A stretch of 64,000 bases of DNA from Cobetia sp. cqz5-12 (GCF_016495405.1 NZ_CP044522.1:4077638-4141637), one strand, 5' to 3'. Positions 1 to 9,696 are shown, numbered from the stretch's first letter. Notes: generated from the sequence alone by a model not told the origin. Numbers and translations are program-made.

Positions 1-1134
1 GTCACCCTCGGGAATCGCCAGCGCCAGCGCCACCGAGATGCCGCCGCGCAGGCCACCCCAGGTGAGCACGCGTGTGGTACCGGCACGGAAGGTATACCAG
101 CGCCGCAAGAGGCTCAGCGGCAGGCCGATCAGCGCCAGACGCGAGAGCAGGATGACCGCCACCAGCGCCAGGGCGATGCCGATCGAGGTCAGGGTGATCG
201 GCATCAGCACCAGCTCGAGACCGATCAGCACGAACAACACCGCGTTGAGAATCTCGTCGACCAGTTCCCAGAAGCCGTCCAGATAGCGGCGGGTGTTGTC
301 GGACATGGCGCCATCACGCGCCATGTTGCCGATGATCAGCCCCGCCACCACCATCGCGATGGGCCCCGAGACGTGCAGCGCCGAGGCCAGCGCGTAGCCG
401 CCCAGCACCAGCGCCAAGCTCAGCATCACCTCGACCTGATACTGGTCGATACTGCGCATCAGCTGATAGACCAGCGCCCCCAGTGCCAGCCCGAGCAGAA
501 TGCCGCCGCCGGCTTCCTCGAGGAACAGGAGCCCCATGTGGCCGAGCTCGACCTCACCGCTGCCGGCCGAGGCCGCGCTCAGCAGCGCGGTGAACAGCAC
601 CACCGCCACGCCATCATTGAACAGAGACTCGCCGACGATGCGGATCTCCATGTCGGCAGGCGCGCCGGCGCTGCGCATGATGCCGAGCACGGCGATCGGG
701 TCGGTGGGCGAGATCAGCGCACCGAACACCAGGCAATACAGATAGGGCACCTCGATGCCGGCCCACTGGAACAGCCACCAGGCGGCGGAGCCGATCACCA
801 GCGTCGAGATCAGCACGCCCAGCGTGGCCAGCAGGCCGATGGAGCGCCGATAGGCCTTCAGACGCGAGAGATCCACGTGCAGCGCGCCGGCGAACAGCAG
901 GAAGGACAGCATGCCGTCCATCAGCAGGCTGTTGAAGTTGATGCGCCCCAGCCAGTCTTCCGCGGTATCGGCCACGACGGTGGTCACCGCGAAGTGATCG
1001 AGCCCGATCACGCCCAGCGACAGCACCAGGCCGATGGCCATCACGCCGATGGTCGGCGGCAGACGCAGGACGCGATGATTGAACCACATGCACACGGCAG
1101 TGATGGTGATGAACAGTGCAGCGAGATTGAGCAT
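1..1134 (-). CDS. NhaP-type Na+(K+)/H+ antiporter (CPA1 family), 3' end cut by window edge
   Basis: Reading the minus strand from the ATG at 1134 gives 378 uninterrupted codons running off the window start, so the C-terminus is missing. The protein is strongly hydrophobic with many membrane segments and carries CPA1 landmarks: SPTDPIAV, then GESLFNDG about 25 residues later (the conserved ND pair of the ion site), and LTWGGLRGGISVALAL near the cut edge. Family members exchange cytoplasmic Na+ or K+ for external protons at the inner membrane, as expected of a salt-adapted bacterium. It lies 153 bp downstream of the YgjP-like gene on the same strand. Ion specificity cannot be read from sequence. 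Confidence 0.9.
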   Translation of the reverse strand, partial: MLNLAALFITITAVCMWFNHRVLRLPPTIGVMAIGLVLSLGVIGLDHFAVTTVVADTAEDWLGRINFNSLLMDGMLSFLLFAGALHVDLSRLKAYRRSIGLLATLGVLISTLVIGSAAWWLFQWAGIEVPYLYCLVFGALISPTDPIAVLGIMRSAGAPADMEIRIVGESLFNDGVAVVLFTALLSAASAGSGEVELGHMGLLFLEEAGGGILLGLALGALVYQLMRSIDQYQVEVMLSLALVLGGYALASALHVSGPIAMVVAGLIIGNMARDGAMSDNTRRYLDGFWELVDEILNAVLFVLIGLELVLMPITLTSIGIALALVAVILLSRLALIGLPLSLLRRWYTFRAGTTRVLTWGGLRGGISVALALAIPEGD

Positions 1135-1287
1135 CCGAAAACGGTCCTTTGCAGTGGCGCCGATACCCCTGATGGCATGACGTCCTTGTCATTCTTTCCG
1201 GTTCTTCTGTGTCGTGAGCGGCCGCGTGGCTGTCTGAACTGAGCGTGACTGTCCAGAGCGGCTCATGGCTACCAGAGCGGAGCGCGG

Positions 1288-1791
1288 CTACCAGAGATCG
1301 CCGTGGCGTTCACGGTGGCAGAGATAGAGACGCAGCTCGAACTCACGTTGATGATACTCCGGCTGCATGTGACAGCAGAGCCGGTAGAACGCCTTGTCGT
1401 GGGCCTTCTCGCGCAGATGCGCCAGCTCATGGACCACGATCATGTTGAGCAGTGGCTCCGGCAGGCGCCGGAACAGCGATGAGATGCGAATCTCATGCTT
1501 GGCCTTGAGCTTGTTGCCCTGCACCCGCGACACGAAAGTGTGCAGCCCCAGGGCGTTATCGATGACGTGAATCCGGTCGTCGTAGATCACCTTGCTGATC
1601 GGCGCCGAGCTACGCAGATACCGATTCTTCAGGGCCATGGTGTAGTCATGCAGCGCCCGCGCGCCCTGCAGCTGATGAGGCTCGGGATACTTGCCGAGAA
1701 AGAAGGCTGCCGTCTTGCCGGATTCCAGCAGCTCACTCGCCTGCTGTTGAATCTCGGAGCCGTAGCCCTTGAGATAGCGTAGATCAGCCAC
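1288..1791 (-). CDS. YgjP-like metallopeptidase domain protein (DUF45 / M48-related)
   Basis: A 167-residue protein with the zinc-protease signature HELAH at residues 121-125, followed by H131-x-KAFY, which supplies the further conserved positions of the YgjP-like family. The N-terminal half is charged and has no signal peptide or membrane segment, so it is probably cytoplasmic. Family members are widespread but their substrates are largely unknown. The ATG at 1791 gives MADLRYLKGY; a few extra upstream codons are possible but carry no better ribosome site. It sits downstream of the metK terminator and upstream of the antiporter on the same strand. Confidence 0.8.
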   Translation of the reverse strand: MADLRYLKGYGSEIQQQASELLESGKTAAFFLGKYPEPHQLQGARALHDYTMALKNRYLRSSAPISKVIYDDRIHVIDNALGLHTFVSRVQGNKLKAKHEIRISSLFRRLPEPLLNMIVVHELAHLREKAHDKAFYRLCCHMQPEYHQREFELRLYLCHRERHGDLW

Positions 1792-1871
1792 TGGGCCTCT
1801 CTCCTGTTGCTGTCCGGCAAAGGGTCAGGCCTAGGTGTCAGTCGGGCTCGCACTGCTCACGCTTCACCAGA

Positions 1872-1905
1872 GACAAGAAAACCCGCCGAGGCGGGTTTTC
1901 TTGTC
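1872..1905 (-). terminator. Intrinsic terminator downstream of metK
   Basis: Perfect inverted repeat GACAAGAAAACCCGCC / GGCGGGTTTTCTTGTC-like arms around a 3-4 nt loop. The GC core is flanked by A4 and T4, so it could act in either direction. It lies 63 bp past the metK stop and ahead of the next minus-strand gene. Confidence 0.85.
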
Positions 1906-1967
1906 ATGACACCGGGCGGCGAGGGGCGAGACATCCGCCACCTGCCAGGCCTGTCGAACTGGCGGAT

Positions 1968-3188
1968 TTACAGGCCAGCGGCAGCCTTGAGGCCAGCGGC
2001 ACGATCGGTCTTTTCCCACGGGAAGGCGGTGAAGGTTTCAGTCTTCTGCTCGCCGGTCACGTCGGTCCAGCTGTAGCTGTGCTCGAACGGCTCACGACCG
2101 AAGTGGCCGTAGGCAGCGGTCAGCTGATACATCGGGTGCGCCAGGTCCAGCATGGTGGTGATGGCGTACGGACGCAGGTCGAAGTGCTCGCGCACCAGCT
2201 CGACGATCTTGGCATCGCTGATCTTGCCGGTGCCGAAGGTGTTGATCGAGACGGAGGTCGGCTCGGCGACACCGATGGCGTAGGAGACCTGGATCTCGCA
2301 CTTGTCGGCCAGGCCGCTGGCGACGACGTTCTTGGCCACGTAGCGACCGGCATAGGCGGCGCTGCGGTCGACCTTGGACGGGTCCTTGCCGGAGAAGGCA
2401 CCACCACCGTGACGGGCCATGCCGCCGTAGGTGTCGACGATGATCTTGCGACCCGTCAGACCACAGTCACCCACCGGGCCACCGATGACGAAGTTGCCGG
2501 TCGGGTTGATGTGGTATTCGGTGGTCTCGGACAGCCACTCGGCCGGCAGCACCTGCTCGATGATCTCGCGCTTGACCATCGCGCGCAGGTCTTCCTGGGA
2601 CACTTCCGGGTCATGCTGGGTGGACAGCACGACGGCTTCGACGGCGACCGGCTTGCCGGCTTCGTCGTAGCGGAAGGTGACCTGGCTCTTCGCATCCGGA
2701 CGCAGCCACGGCAGCATGCCGTTCTTGCGCAGTTCCGCCTGACGCTCCACCAGACGGTGAGCGTAGTGGATCGGCGCCGGCATGAAGGAATCGGTCTCGT
2801 TGGTGGCGTAGCCGAACATCAGGCCCTGGTCGCCCGCACCCTGATCTTCCGGCTTGGTGCGATCGACGCCCTGGGCGATATCGACGCTCTGCTTGCCGAT
2901 CAGGTTCAGGACACCACAGGTCTCGCCGTCGAAGCCGACGTCGGAAGAGGTATAGCCGATATCGGTGATGACACGACGTACCAGCTCCTCGAGATCCACC
3001 CACGCGCTGGTGGAGATCTCACCGGCCACGATGGCAACGCCTGTCTTGACGAGCGTTTCGCACGCAACGCGTGCCTGCTTGTCGCGCGCGATGATGGCAT
3101 CGAGCACGGCGTCGGAAATCTGGTCGGCAATCTTGTCCGGATGCCCTTCGGACACGGACTCGGATGTGAAGAGTGAGTATTCGCTCAT
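1968..3188 (-). CDS. metK: S-adenosylmethionine synthetase
   Basis: Makes S-adenosylmethionine from methionine and ATP. The 406-residue product starts MSEYSLFTSESVSEGHPDKIADQ, the standard MetK N-terminus containing the ATP-binding GHPDK motif, and later has GDQGLMFGYA and the P-loop-like GGGAFSGKDPSKVDRS. Length fits the family (about 385-405). The start at 3188 is chosen because GAGGACC lies just upstream; an in-frame extension to 3446 exists but is atypical. The gene is divergent from tkt with a 508-bp spacer; metK beside the tkt-epd-pgk-fba cluster is also seen in Pseudomonas. Expected to be an essential cytoplasmic homotetramer. Confidence 0.98.
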   Translation of the reverse strand: MSEYSLFTSESVSEGHPDKIADQISDAVLDAIIARDKQARVACETLVKTGVAIVAGEISTSAWVDLEELVRRVITDIGYTSSDVGFDGETCGVLNLIGKQSVDIAQGVDRTKPEDQGAGDQGLMFGYATNETDSFMPAPIHYAHRLVERQAELRKNGMLPWLRPDAKSQVTFRYDEAGKPVAVEAVVLSTQHDPEVSQEDLRAMVKREIIEQVLPAEWLSETTEYHINPTGNFVIGGPVGDCGLTGRKIIVDTYGGMARHGGGAFSGKDPSKVDRSAAYAGRYVAKNVVASGLADKCEIQVSYAIGVAEPTSVSINTFGTGKISDAKIVELVREHFDLRPYAITTMLDLAHPMYQLTAAYGHFGREPFEHSYSWTDVTGEQKTETFTAFPWEKTDRAAGLKAAAGL

Positions 3189-3696
3189 TGGTCCTCGACC
3201 CTCTTTTCGGATGCGGGGATGATTCGGCCACTGACGGCAGACTGCGTTGACGACCGAGTAGAAACACGCTTGCGGCGCACGATGAAGCTCAACACGGGCG
3301 GTTGAACCTCGGGGGGGCGAGTTTACACGCCACTTATGTGAGTTCCTAGCGTATTGGGGCCCGTGGGGCCGTCCAATCGAGACCTTTTTGCGACAAGCGC
3401 TGCACACAGGGTAATAAGCCGTTGCCACCTTTGGACGAGCGCACATCCCGGATGCGATTTGCCGCGCCCTGTCATCTCGGTGACAATACCCGCCCGGAGA
3501 TCACGCTCGGACGCGAGTCCGCGCGTACAAGGTTCACGCGACGCACTGTCCTTTCCGGCGCACTGTTTCAGGCGCACAGTCCTGAAGGAGACCCAGGCAG
3601 CAGCATGCCCTGGTTCTCGGGATGCACTGGGCGTCCGGCGCAGCACGCCGTGATTCATTGCCCCACTCTTGACGCCCGCAGGCGAGGAGCTACTGC
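3189..3696. other. Divergent intergenic region between metK and tkt
   Basis: 508 bp without a convincing gene. It must hold the divergent promoters of metK and tkt, but I could not single out a confident -35/-10 pair. A run of G residues near 3312-3318 is conspicuous. I looked for a methionine-cycle riboswitch and did not recognise one. The ribosome site GAGGAG for tkt is at 3684-3689. Confidence 0.6.
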
Positions 3697-5691
3697 ATGC
3701 CTTCCCGTTTTGACCTGGCCAACGCCATCCGTGCACTTTCCATGGACGCCGTTCAGAAGGCCAAGTCCGGCCACCCCGGCGCCCCCATGGGCATGGCCGA
3801 CATCGCTGAAGTGCTCTGGAACGACCACCTCAAGCACAACCCGGCCAACCCGAACTGGGCCGATCGCGACCGCTTCGTGCTGTCCAACGGCCACGGCTCC
3901 ATGCTGCTCTACTCCCTGCTGCACCTCACGGGCTATCAGCTGAGCCTTGAAGATCTGCAGAACTTCCGCCAGCTGCATTCCAAGACCGCCGGTCACCCGG
4001 AATACGGTTATGCGCCGGGCATCGAGACCACCACCGGCCCGCTGGGCCAGGGTCTGGCCAATGCCGTGGGCATGGCGATCGCCGAGAAGACACTGGCGGC
4101 GCAGTTCAACCGTCCGGGTCACACCGTCGTCGACCACACCACCTGGTGCTTCCTGGGCGATGGCTGCCTGATGGAAGGCATCTCCCACGAGGTCGGCTCG
4201 CTGGCCGGTACCCTGGGTCTGGGCAAGCTGATCGCCCTGTATGACGACAACGGCATCTCCATCGATGGCGAAGTCGAGGGCTGGTTCACCGATGACACCG
4301 CCAAGCGTTTCGAGTCCTACGGCTGGCACGTCGTCTCCAACGTCGACGGCCACAAGCCGGAAGAGATCAACGCCGCCATCGCGCTGGCCAAGAGCCACGA
4401 CGACAAGCCGAGCCTGATCATCTGCAAGACCGTGATCGGCTTCGGCTCCCCGAACAAGGAAGGCACCGAGTCCTGCCACGGCGCGCCGCTGGGTGATGAC
4501 GAAGTCGCTGCCACCCGCGAGAAGCTGGGCTGGACCCACGCACCCTTCCACGTTCCGGAAGACATCTATCAGGGCTGGGACGCCAGCGAGCGCGGCGCCA
4601 AGCTCGAGAGCGACTGGGATGCACGCTTCGCCCGTTACGCCGAAGCACACCCGGAACTGGCCGCCGAGTTCACCCGTCGCCTGGAAGGCAAGCTGCCGCA
4701 CGCCCTGACCAGCGAGAAGATGATCGAGGATGCCCAGGCCGCCGGCGACAGTCCGGCCTCGCGCAAGGCGTCCTTCGAGTGTCTGAACCAGCTCGGCCCG
4801 CAGCTGCCGGAACTGCTCGGCGGCAGCGCCGACCTCGCCCCGTCCAACCTGACCTTCTGGAAGGGCGCCCAGGCGATCACCCGCGAAGACTTCAGCGGCA
4901 ACTACCTGCACTACGGTGTGCGTGAGTTCGGCATGGGCGCGATCATGAACGGCGCCGGTCTGCACGGCGGCTTCATCCCGTACGGCGCGACCTTCCTGAT
5001 CTTCATGGAATACATGCGCAACGCCGTTCGCATGGCCGCCCTGATGGGTCAGCAGGCCGTCTACGTCTTCACCCACGACTCCATCGGTCTGGGCGAAGAT
5101 GGCCCGACGCACCAGCCGATCGAACAGCTGACCAGCCTGCGCACCACGCCGAACCTGTCCACCTGGCGTCCGGCGGATGCCGTGGAAACCGCGGCGGCGT
5201 GGGATGCGGCCATCAAGCGTCACTCCGGCCCGACCGCGCTGATCCTGTCGCGTCAGAACCTGCCGCATCAGAACCGTGACAAGGCCCAGCTGGCCAATAT
5301 CAGCCGTGGCGGTTACGTGCTGAAGGACGCCGCCAACGGCCAGCCGGAAGTGATCCTGATCGCCACCGGCTCCGAAGTCGGTCTGGCGATGGACGCTGCT
5401 GCCGAGCTGGAAGCCGCCGGTCGCGCCGTGCGTGTCGTGTCCATGCCGGCCACCGACCTGTTCGATGCCCAGGACGCGGACTACCGCGAATCCGTGCTGC
5501 CGTCTTCCGTCACCGCGCGCGTGGCGATCGAAGCCGGTCACCGTGACTACTGGTTCAAGTATGTCGGCCTGAACGGCGACATCATCGGCATGGAGACCTT
5601 CGGGGAATCCGCGCCGGCTGGCGACCTGTTCAAGCACTTCGGCTTCACGGTCGAGAACGTGGTCGAACGCGCCAACACGCTGCTGGGCTGA
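3697..5691 (+). CDS. tkt: Transketolase
   Basis: Thiamine-diphosphate enzyme of the non-oxidative pentose phosphate pathway, transferring two-carbon ketol units between sugar phosphates. The 664-residue protein matches family length. It shows GHPGAPMG (H26 region), the ThDP motif GDGCLMEG beginning at residue 154, and in the middle domain HDSIGLGEDGPTHQPIEQL, a transketolase hallmark. ATG at 3697 is preceded by GAGGAG at good spacing. It is the first gene of a co-oriented carbon cluster (epd, pgk, fba), though a terminator at 5738 separates it from epd. Confidence 0.98.
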   Translation: MPSRFDLANAIRALSMDAVQKAKSGHPGAPMGMADIAEVLWNDHLKHNPANPNWADRDRFVLSNGHGSMLLYSLLHLTGYQLSLEDLQNFRQLHSKTAGHPEYGYAPGIETTTGPLGQGLANAVGMAIAEKTLAAQFNRPGHTVVDHTTWCFLGDGCLMEGISHEVGSLAGTLGLGKLIALYDDNGISIDGEVEGWFTDDTAKRFESYGWHVVSNVDGHKPEEINAAIALAKSHDDKPSLIICKTVIGFGSPNKEGTESCHGAPLGDDEVAATREKLGWTHAPFHVPEDIYQGWDASERGAKLESDWDARFARYAEAHPELAAEFTRRLEGKLPHALTSEKMIEDAQAAGDSPASRKASFECLNQLGPQLPELLGGSADLAPSNLTFWKGAQAITREDFSGNYLHYGVREFGMGAIMNGAGLHGGFIPYGATFLIFMEYMRNAVRMAALMGQQAVYVFTHDSIGLGEDGPTHQPIEQLTSLRTTPNLSTWRPADAVETAAAWDAAIKRHSGPTALILSRQNLPHQNRDKAQLANISRGGYVLKDAANGQPEVILIATGSEVGLAMDAAAELEAAGRAVRVVSMPATDLFDAQDADYRESVLPSSVTARVAIEAGHRDYWFKYVGLNGDIIGMETFGESAPAGDLFKHFGFTVENVVERANTLLG

Positions 5692-6039
5692 TCACCGCCT
5701 GACCCACCCCGTCGATGACGGAGTGGGATGCAGATCGACGCCGCCGCCTCCCGCTGGGAGCGGCGGCGTTTTCGTCTGTGCGACACTCGAGCAGCCCTCC
5801 ACCGTCACCGGCTGTCGCCTGTAGTCGACGCGGCTCATGCGAGTCGCGCTTAGATGACACGATTCATCCTGCATGAGCGGTCATTCTCCGGCGATCCAGC
5901 CCTCGACAGACAACGCGGATGGCGACTACACAACCCCTCCAGTTGAGTAGTGTGACTACGTATCCTTAGACGAAAAAAACCAGAAATCAGGCGCTTGCGC
6001 GCCTTTTGCTCCCTCCGCCCAGCAAAGCGATGCGCTACC
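5692..6039 (+). other. Intergenic region between tkt and epd
   Basis: 348 bp containing the tkt terminator (5738-5775) and then an AT-richer stretch near 5935-5990 that probably carries the epd-pgk promoter. A short dyad TAGT-GTG-ACTA is visible near 5947-5957. No coding region seen. Confidence 0.6.
5738..5775 (+). terminator. Intrinsic terminator downstream of tkt
   Basis: GC-rich stem ACGCCGCCGC / GCGGCGGCGT with a loop containing CTCCCGCTGGGAG and a following TTTT. It lies 47 bp past the tkt stop. Confidence 0.85.
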
Positions 6040-7260
6040 ATGGACCCCCTGAAAAACACTCGGAACACGACATCCTTGAACCACCAGCCGCCTCTGCACA
6101 CCGCCGACGCTCCTCAGGGAGACAAGGCATCCCGACGCCAGGGAGACGCTCCCCTGCGAGTGGCCATCAATGGCTACGGACGCATCGGTCAGTGTGTGCT
6201 GAGAGCGCTGGTAGAACGTGAAGCACGCGGTGAGGCACTGCCGTTGGAGGTGGTGGCGATCAACGAGCTGTCAGATCTGGACACCATCACCTATCTGACC
6301 CGCTACGACACCACCCACGGCCGCTTCCCCGGCACGGTGGAACAACGTGACGGCCAGCTGGTCGTCAACGGGCATGCGATCAGCATCCTGTCCGAGGCCA
6401 ATCCAGATTGCCTGCCCTGGCGGGCATTGGGGATTGATCTGGTACTGGAGTGCTCAGGCAGCTTCAAGGACCGCGCCACCGCCGAGCGTCATCTGGCGGC
6501 AGGCGCCGGACGCCTGCTGTTCTCGCAGCCCGGCGATACCGACGCCGATGTCGATGCCACCATCGTGTGCGGCATCAACCAGTCGGCGCTGGCTCCCGCA
6601 GGGCCGGAAGTGAGCAGCGGAATGCGCATCGTCTCGGCGGCGTCGTGCACCACCAATTGCCTGATTCCGATTTTGACGGTGCTGGAACAGGCCTTCGGAC
6701 TGGAGCGCGGCGTCACCACCACGGTGCACTCGGCGATGAACGACCAGCCGGTGATCGACGCCTACCACCAGACGGACCTGCGCCTGACACGCTCGGCGAT
6801 GAGTTCGATCGTGCCGGTGGACACCGGGCTGGCCAAGGGCATCAACCGCCTGATGCCGCATCTGGAAGGACGCTTCGAATGTCTGCACCTGCGGGTGCCG
6901 ACCATCAACGTGTCCTGCATGGACATGTCCATCGAGGTGAAACGTGATGTGACGGCGAGCGAGGTCAATGACCTGCTGCGCGAGGCCTGCGCACAACGCC
7001 TGCAGGGCCTGATGGGATTGAGCGAGGAGCCGACGGCTTCCATCGACTTCAACCACGATCCGCGCTCGGGTATCGTGGATGCGACCCAGACCCGTGTTGC
7101 CGGCGGCCGGCTGATCAAGATGCTGTGCTGGTTCGACAACGAATGGGGCTTTGCCAATCGCATGCTGGACGTCGCCACCCATTGGCACGCCTGCGAGATG
7201 ACAACGCCTCTGGCGAGGGAAGCTCTCTCCACCGATTCACGACCAAGGAACCCGTCATGA
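6040..7260 (+). CDS. epd: Glyceraldehyde-3-phosphate dehydrogenase-family enzyme, probable erythrose-4-phosphate dehydrogenase
   Basis: NAD-dependent aldehyde-phosphate dehydrogenase. The core begins RVAINGYGRIGQCVLRAL (Rossmann fold) and has the active-site motif SCTTNCL with its catalytic cysteine, so the enzyme looks intact. Position directly before pgk, between tkt and fba, is the usual epd/gapB place; family knowledge then predicts conversion of erythrose-4-phosphate to 4-phosphoerythronate for pyridoxal phosphate synthesis. A standard GAPDH role cannot be excluded. From ATG 6040 there is an unusual, poorly conserved N-terminal extension of about 40 residues, so the true start could be later. 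The stop overlaps the pgk start (ATGA). Confidence 0.85.
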   Translation: MDPLKNTRNTTSLNHQPPLHTADAPQGDKASRRQGDAPLRVAINGYGRIGQCVLRALVEREARGEALPLEVVAINELSDLDTITYLTRYDTTHGRFPGTVEQRDGQLVVNGHAISILSEANPDCLPWRALGIDLVLECSGSFKDRATAERHLAAGAGRLLFSQPGDTDADVDATIVCGINQSALAPAGPEVSSGMRIVSAASCTTNCLIPILTVLEQAFGLERGVTTTVHSAMNDQPVIDAYHQTDLRLTRSAMSSIVPVDTGLAKGINRLMPHLEGRFECLHLRVPTINVSCMDMSIEVKRDVTASEVNDLLREACAQRLQGLMGLSEEPTASIDFNHDPRSGIVDATQTRVAGGRLIKMLCWFDNEWGFANRMLDVATHWHACEMTTPLAREALSTDSRPRNPS

Positions 7261-8420
7261 ACGTGCAAACGATGACCGCCCTCGACCTGTCCGGAAAGCG
7301 TGTGCTGATCCGCGAAGATCTCAACGTGCCGATCCGCGACGGTCAGGTGACCAGCGACGCGCGCATCCGTGCCAGCCTGCCGACCATCAAGGCGGCACGT
7401 GACGCCGGCGCACGCGTGATGCTGATGAGTCATCTGGGCCGCCCCACCGAGGGTGAGCCGGAAGACCAGTTCTCGCTGGCACCGGTCGCGGCACATCTGG
7501 GCGAGCTGCTGGGCAGCCCGGTGCGCCTGATCAATGACTACCTCGACACGGCACCGGATGTCGCCGAAGGCGAGGTCGTGCTGCTGGAGAACGTGCGCTT
7601 CAACAAGGGCGAGAAGAAGGACGAGGAATCCCTGTCCCGCGCCTATGCCGCGCTGTGCGATGTCTACGTGATGGATGCCTTCGGCACCGCGCACCGTGCC
7701 CAGGCCTCGACCCATGGCGTGGCACGCTTCGCGCCGGACGCCTGCGCCGGCCCGCTGCTGGCCGCCGAGCTGGAAGCCCTCGAGAAGGCACTCGCCGCAC
7801 CGCGTGCACCGATGGTCGCCATCGTCGGTGGCTCCAAGGTTTCCACCAAGCTCGACGTGCTCAAGGCGCTGTCCGACAAGTGCCACCAGCTGATCGTCGG
7901 TGGCGGCATCGCCAACACCTTCATCGCGGCGGCCGGTTACAACGTCGGCAAGTCCCTCTACGAGGCTGACCTGCTCGATACCGCTCGCGCGCTGATGGAC
8001 AAGGTCGAGATTCCGCTGCCGACCGACGTCGTCGTCGCCACCGAGTTCTCCGACAAGGCCGAAGCCGTCGTGCGCGCCGTCGCCGACGTCCAGGACGACG
8101 AGATGATCCTTGATATCGGTCCGGAGACCGCCTCGCGCTTCGGTGCACTGCTCAAGGACGCCGGCACCATTCTGTGGAACGGCCCGGTCGGCGTGTTCGA
8201 GATCGAACAGTTCGCCAACGGCACCGAGCAGCTGGCGATGGCCATCGCCGAGAGCGACGCCTTCTCCATCGCCGGCGGTGGCGACACCCTGGCGGCCATC
8301 GACAAGTACGACGTCGAGTCGCGCGTCTCCTACATTTCTACCGGTGGCGGCGCCTTCCTCGAATACGTGGAAGGCAAGGTACTGCCGGCCGTTGCGGCAT
8401 TGGAAGCCGCAGCAAGCTGA
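7257..8420 (+). CDS. pgk: Phosphoglycerate kinase
   Basis: Catalyses the ATP-forming step of lower glycolysis (1,3-bisphosphoglycerate to 3-phosphoglycerate) and its reversal. The 387-residue product has the N-terminal signature GKRVLIREDLNVPI, the LMSHLGRP loop, and the nucleotide-binding GGSKVSTKL and ILDIGPETA segments; length fits bacterial Pgk. ATG 7257 overlaps the epd stop by four bases and has AAGGA upstream, so translation is probably coupled to epd. No pyruvate kinase gene lies between pgk and fba. Confidence 0.98.
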   Translation: MNVQTMTALDLSGKRVLIREDLNVPIRDGQVTSDARIRASLPTIKAARDAGARVMLMSHLGRPTEGEPEDQFSLAPVAAHLGELLGSPVRLINDYLDTAPDVAEGEVVLLENVRFNKGEKKDEESLSRAYAALCDVYVMDAFGTAHRAQASTHGVARFAPDACAGPLLAAELEALEKALAAPRAPMVAIVGGSKVSTKLDVLKALSDKCHQLIVGGGIANTFIAAAGYNVGKSLYEADLLDTARALMDKVEIPLPTDVVVATEFSDKAEAVVRAVADVQDDEMILDIGPETASRFGALLKDAGTILWNGPVGVFEIEQFANGTEQLAMAIAESDAFSIAGGGDTLAAIDKYDVESRVSYISTGGGAFLEYVEGKVLPAVAALEAAAS

Positions 8421-8539
8421 ACCCGCCTGTGTCCTCACTGGCGCAGGCTTAGAGTCACGGCCACAAGGTCGCTCCCCGTCAGCTGACGGGGGGCACCCGA
8501 CGCTTCTCCACTCGATTCCTCAAAAAGACAGGTGATGTC

Positions 8540-9604
8540 ATGGCATTGATCAGCATGCGCCAGATGTTGGACCACGCAGCCGAGTACGGATACGGCATCC
8601 CGGCGTTCAACGTCAACAACCTCGAGCAGATGCGCGCCATCATGGAAGCCGCCGATCACACCGATTCTCCGGTGATCGTCCAGGCCTCCGCCGGCGCACG
8701 CAAATACGCGGGCGCGCCGTTCCTTCGCCACCTCATCCTGGCTGCGGTGGAAGAATTCCCGCATATCCCGGTGGTCATGCACCAGGATCACGGCACCTCG
8801 CCGGCAGTCTGCCAGCGCTCCATCCAGCTGGGCTTCAGCTCGGTGATGATGGACGGCTCGCTGGGCGAAGACGGCAAGACCCCGACCAGCTACGAATACA
8901 ATGTCGATGTGACCCGTCGCACCGTCGAGATGGCCCATGCCTGTGGCGTGTCCGTCGAAGGCGAGCTGGGTTGCCTCGGCTCGTTGGAAACCGGCATGGC
9001 CGGTGAAGAAGACGGCATCGGTGCCGAAGGCAAGCTGGACCACGACCAGATGCTGACCGACCCGGAAGAAGCCGCCGACTTCGTCAAGAAGACCCACGTC
9101 GATGCCCTGGCCATCGCCATCGGCACCTCCCATGGCGCCTACAAGTTCACCAAGCCGCCGACGGGTGACACCCTGTCCATCCAGCGCATCAAGGAGATCC
9201 ACGCCCGCATCCCCGAGACTCACCTGGTGATGCATGGCTCTTCCTCCGTGCCGCAGGACTGGCTGGAAATCATCAACGAATACGGCGGCAAGATTCCGGA
9301 GACCTACGGCGTGCCGGTCGACGAGATCGTCGAAGGCATCAAGCACGGCGTGCGCAAGATCAACGTCGACACCGATCTGCGTCTGGCCTCTACCGGTTCC
9401 ATCCGTCGCTTCATGGCGCAGAACCCGTCTGAATTCGACCCGCGCAAGTACCTGAAGGAATCCGTGAAGGCGATGCGCGACATCTGCATCGCCCGCTACG
9501 AAGCCTTCGGTGCCGCCGGCCATGGCAGCAAGATCGACCCGATCAACCTCGAAGCGATGTTCGAGCGTTACCACCGTGGCGAGCTGGACCCGAAGATCAA
9601 CTGA
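8540..9604 (+). CDS. fba: Fructose-bisphosphate aldolase, class II
   Basis: Zinc-dependent aldol cleavage of fructose-1,6-bisphosphate. The 354-residue protein has the class II metal-site segments HQDHG, EGELG and GTSHGAYKF, plus MHGSSSVP for substrate phosphate. It resembles the CbbA/Calvin-type subgroup (about 345-355 residues). ATG 8540 follows AGGTGATGTC. It is the last gene of the tkt-epd-pgk-fba run, 119 bp after pgk, and is followed by a strong terminator at 9666. Confidence 0.97.
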   Translation: MALISMRQMLDHAAEYGYGIPAFNVNNLEQMRAIMEAADHTDSPVIVQASAGARKYAGAPFLRHLILAAVEEFPHIPVVMHQDHGTSPAVCQRSIQLGFSSVMMDGSLGEDGKTPTSYEYNVDVTRRTVEMAHACGVSVEGELGCLGSLETGMAGEEDGIGAEGKLDHDQMLTDPEEAADFVKKTHVDALAIAIGTSHGAYKFTKPPTGDTLSIQRIKEIHARIPETHLVMHGSSSVPQDWLEIINEYGGKIPETYGVPVDEIVEGIKHGVRKINVDTDLRLASTGSIRRFMAQNPSEFDPRKYLKESVKAMRDICIARYEAFGAAGHGSKIDPINLEAMFERYHRGELDPKIN

Positions 9605-9665
9605 TCGGACGGCACACGCCAAGGTCTCCCTGCCTGCCCACACGCAGCAGGCAGGAAATGAAGAG

Positions 9666-9696
9666 AAAGGCGACCCTTCGGGGGTCGCCTTTTTTA
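9666..9696 (+). terminator. Intrinsic terminator after fba
   Basis: AAGGCGACCC TTCG GGGGTCGCCTT followed by TTTT: a tetraloop hairpin with T tail, about 60 bp after the fba stop. Confidence 0.92.

Noticed and set aside
1267..1298. Direct repeat GGCTACCAGAG at the end of the YgjP gene
   Set aside because: Only 11 bp in two copies; consistent with a small local duplication and no functional meaning.
3189..3696. Possible SAM or SAH riboswitch in front of metK
   Set aside because: No recognisable conserved core of either class was found by eye; a covariance-model search would decide.
3655..5637. Long open frame (about 660 codons) antisense to transketolase
   Set aside because: Mirror of GC-rich codon use in tkt; its translation is low-complexity and has no family features.
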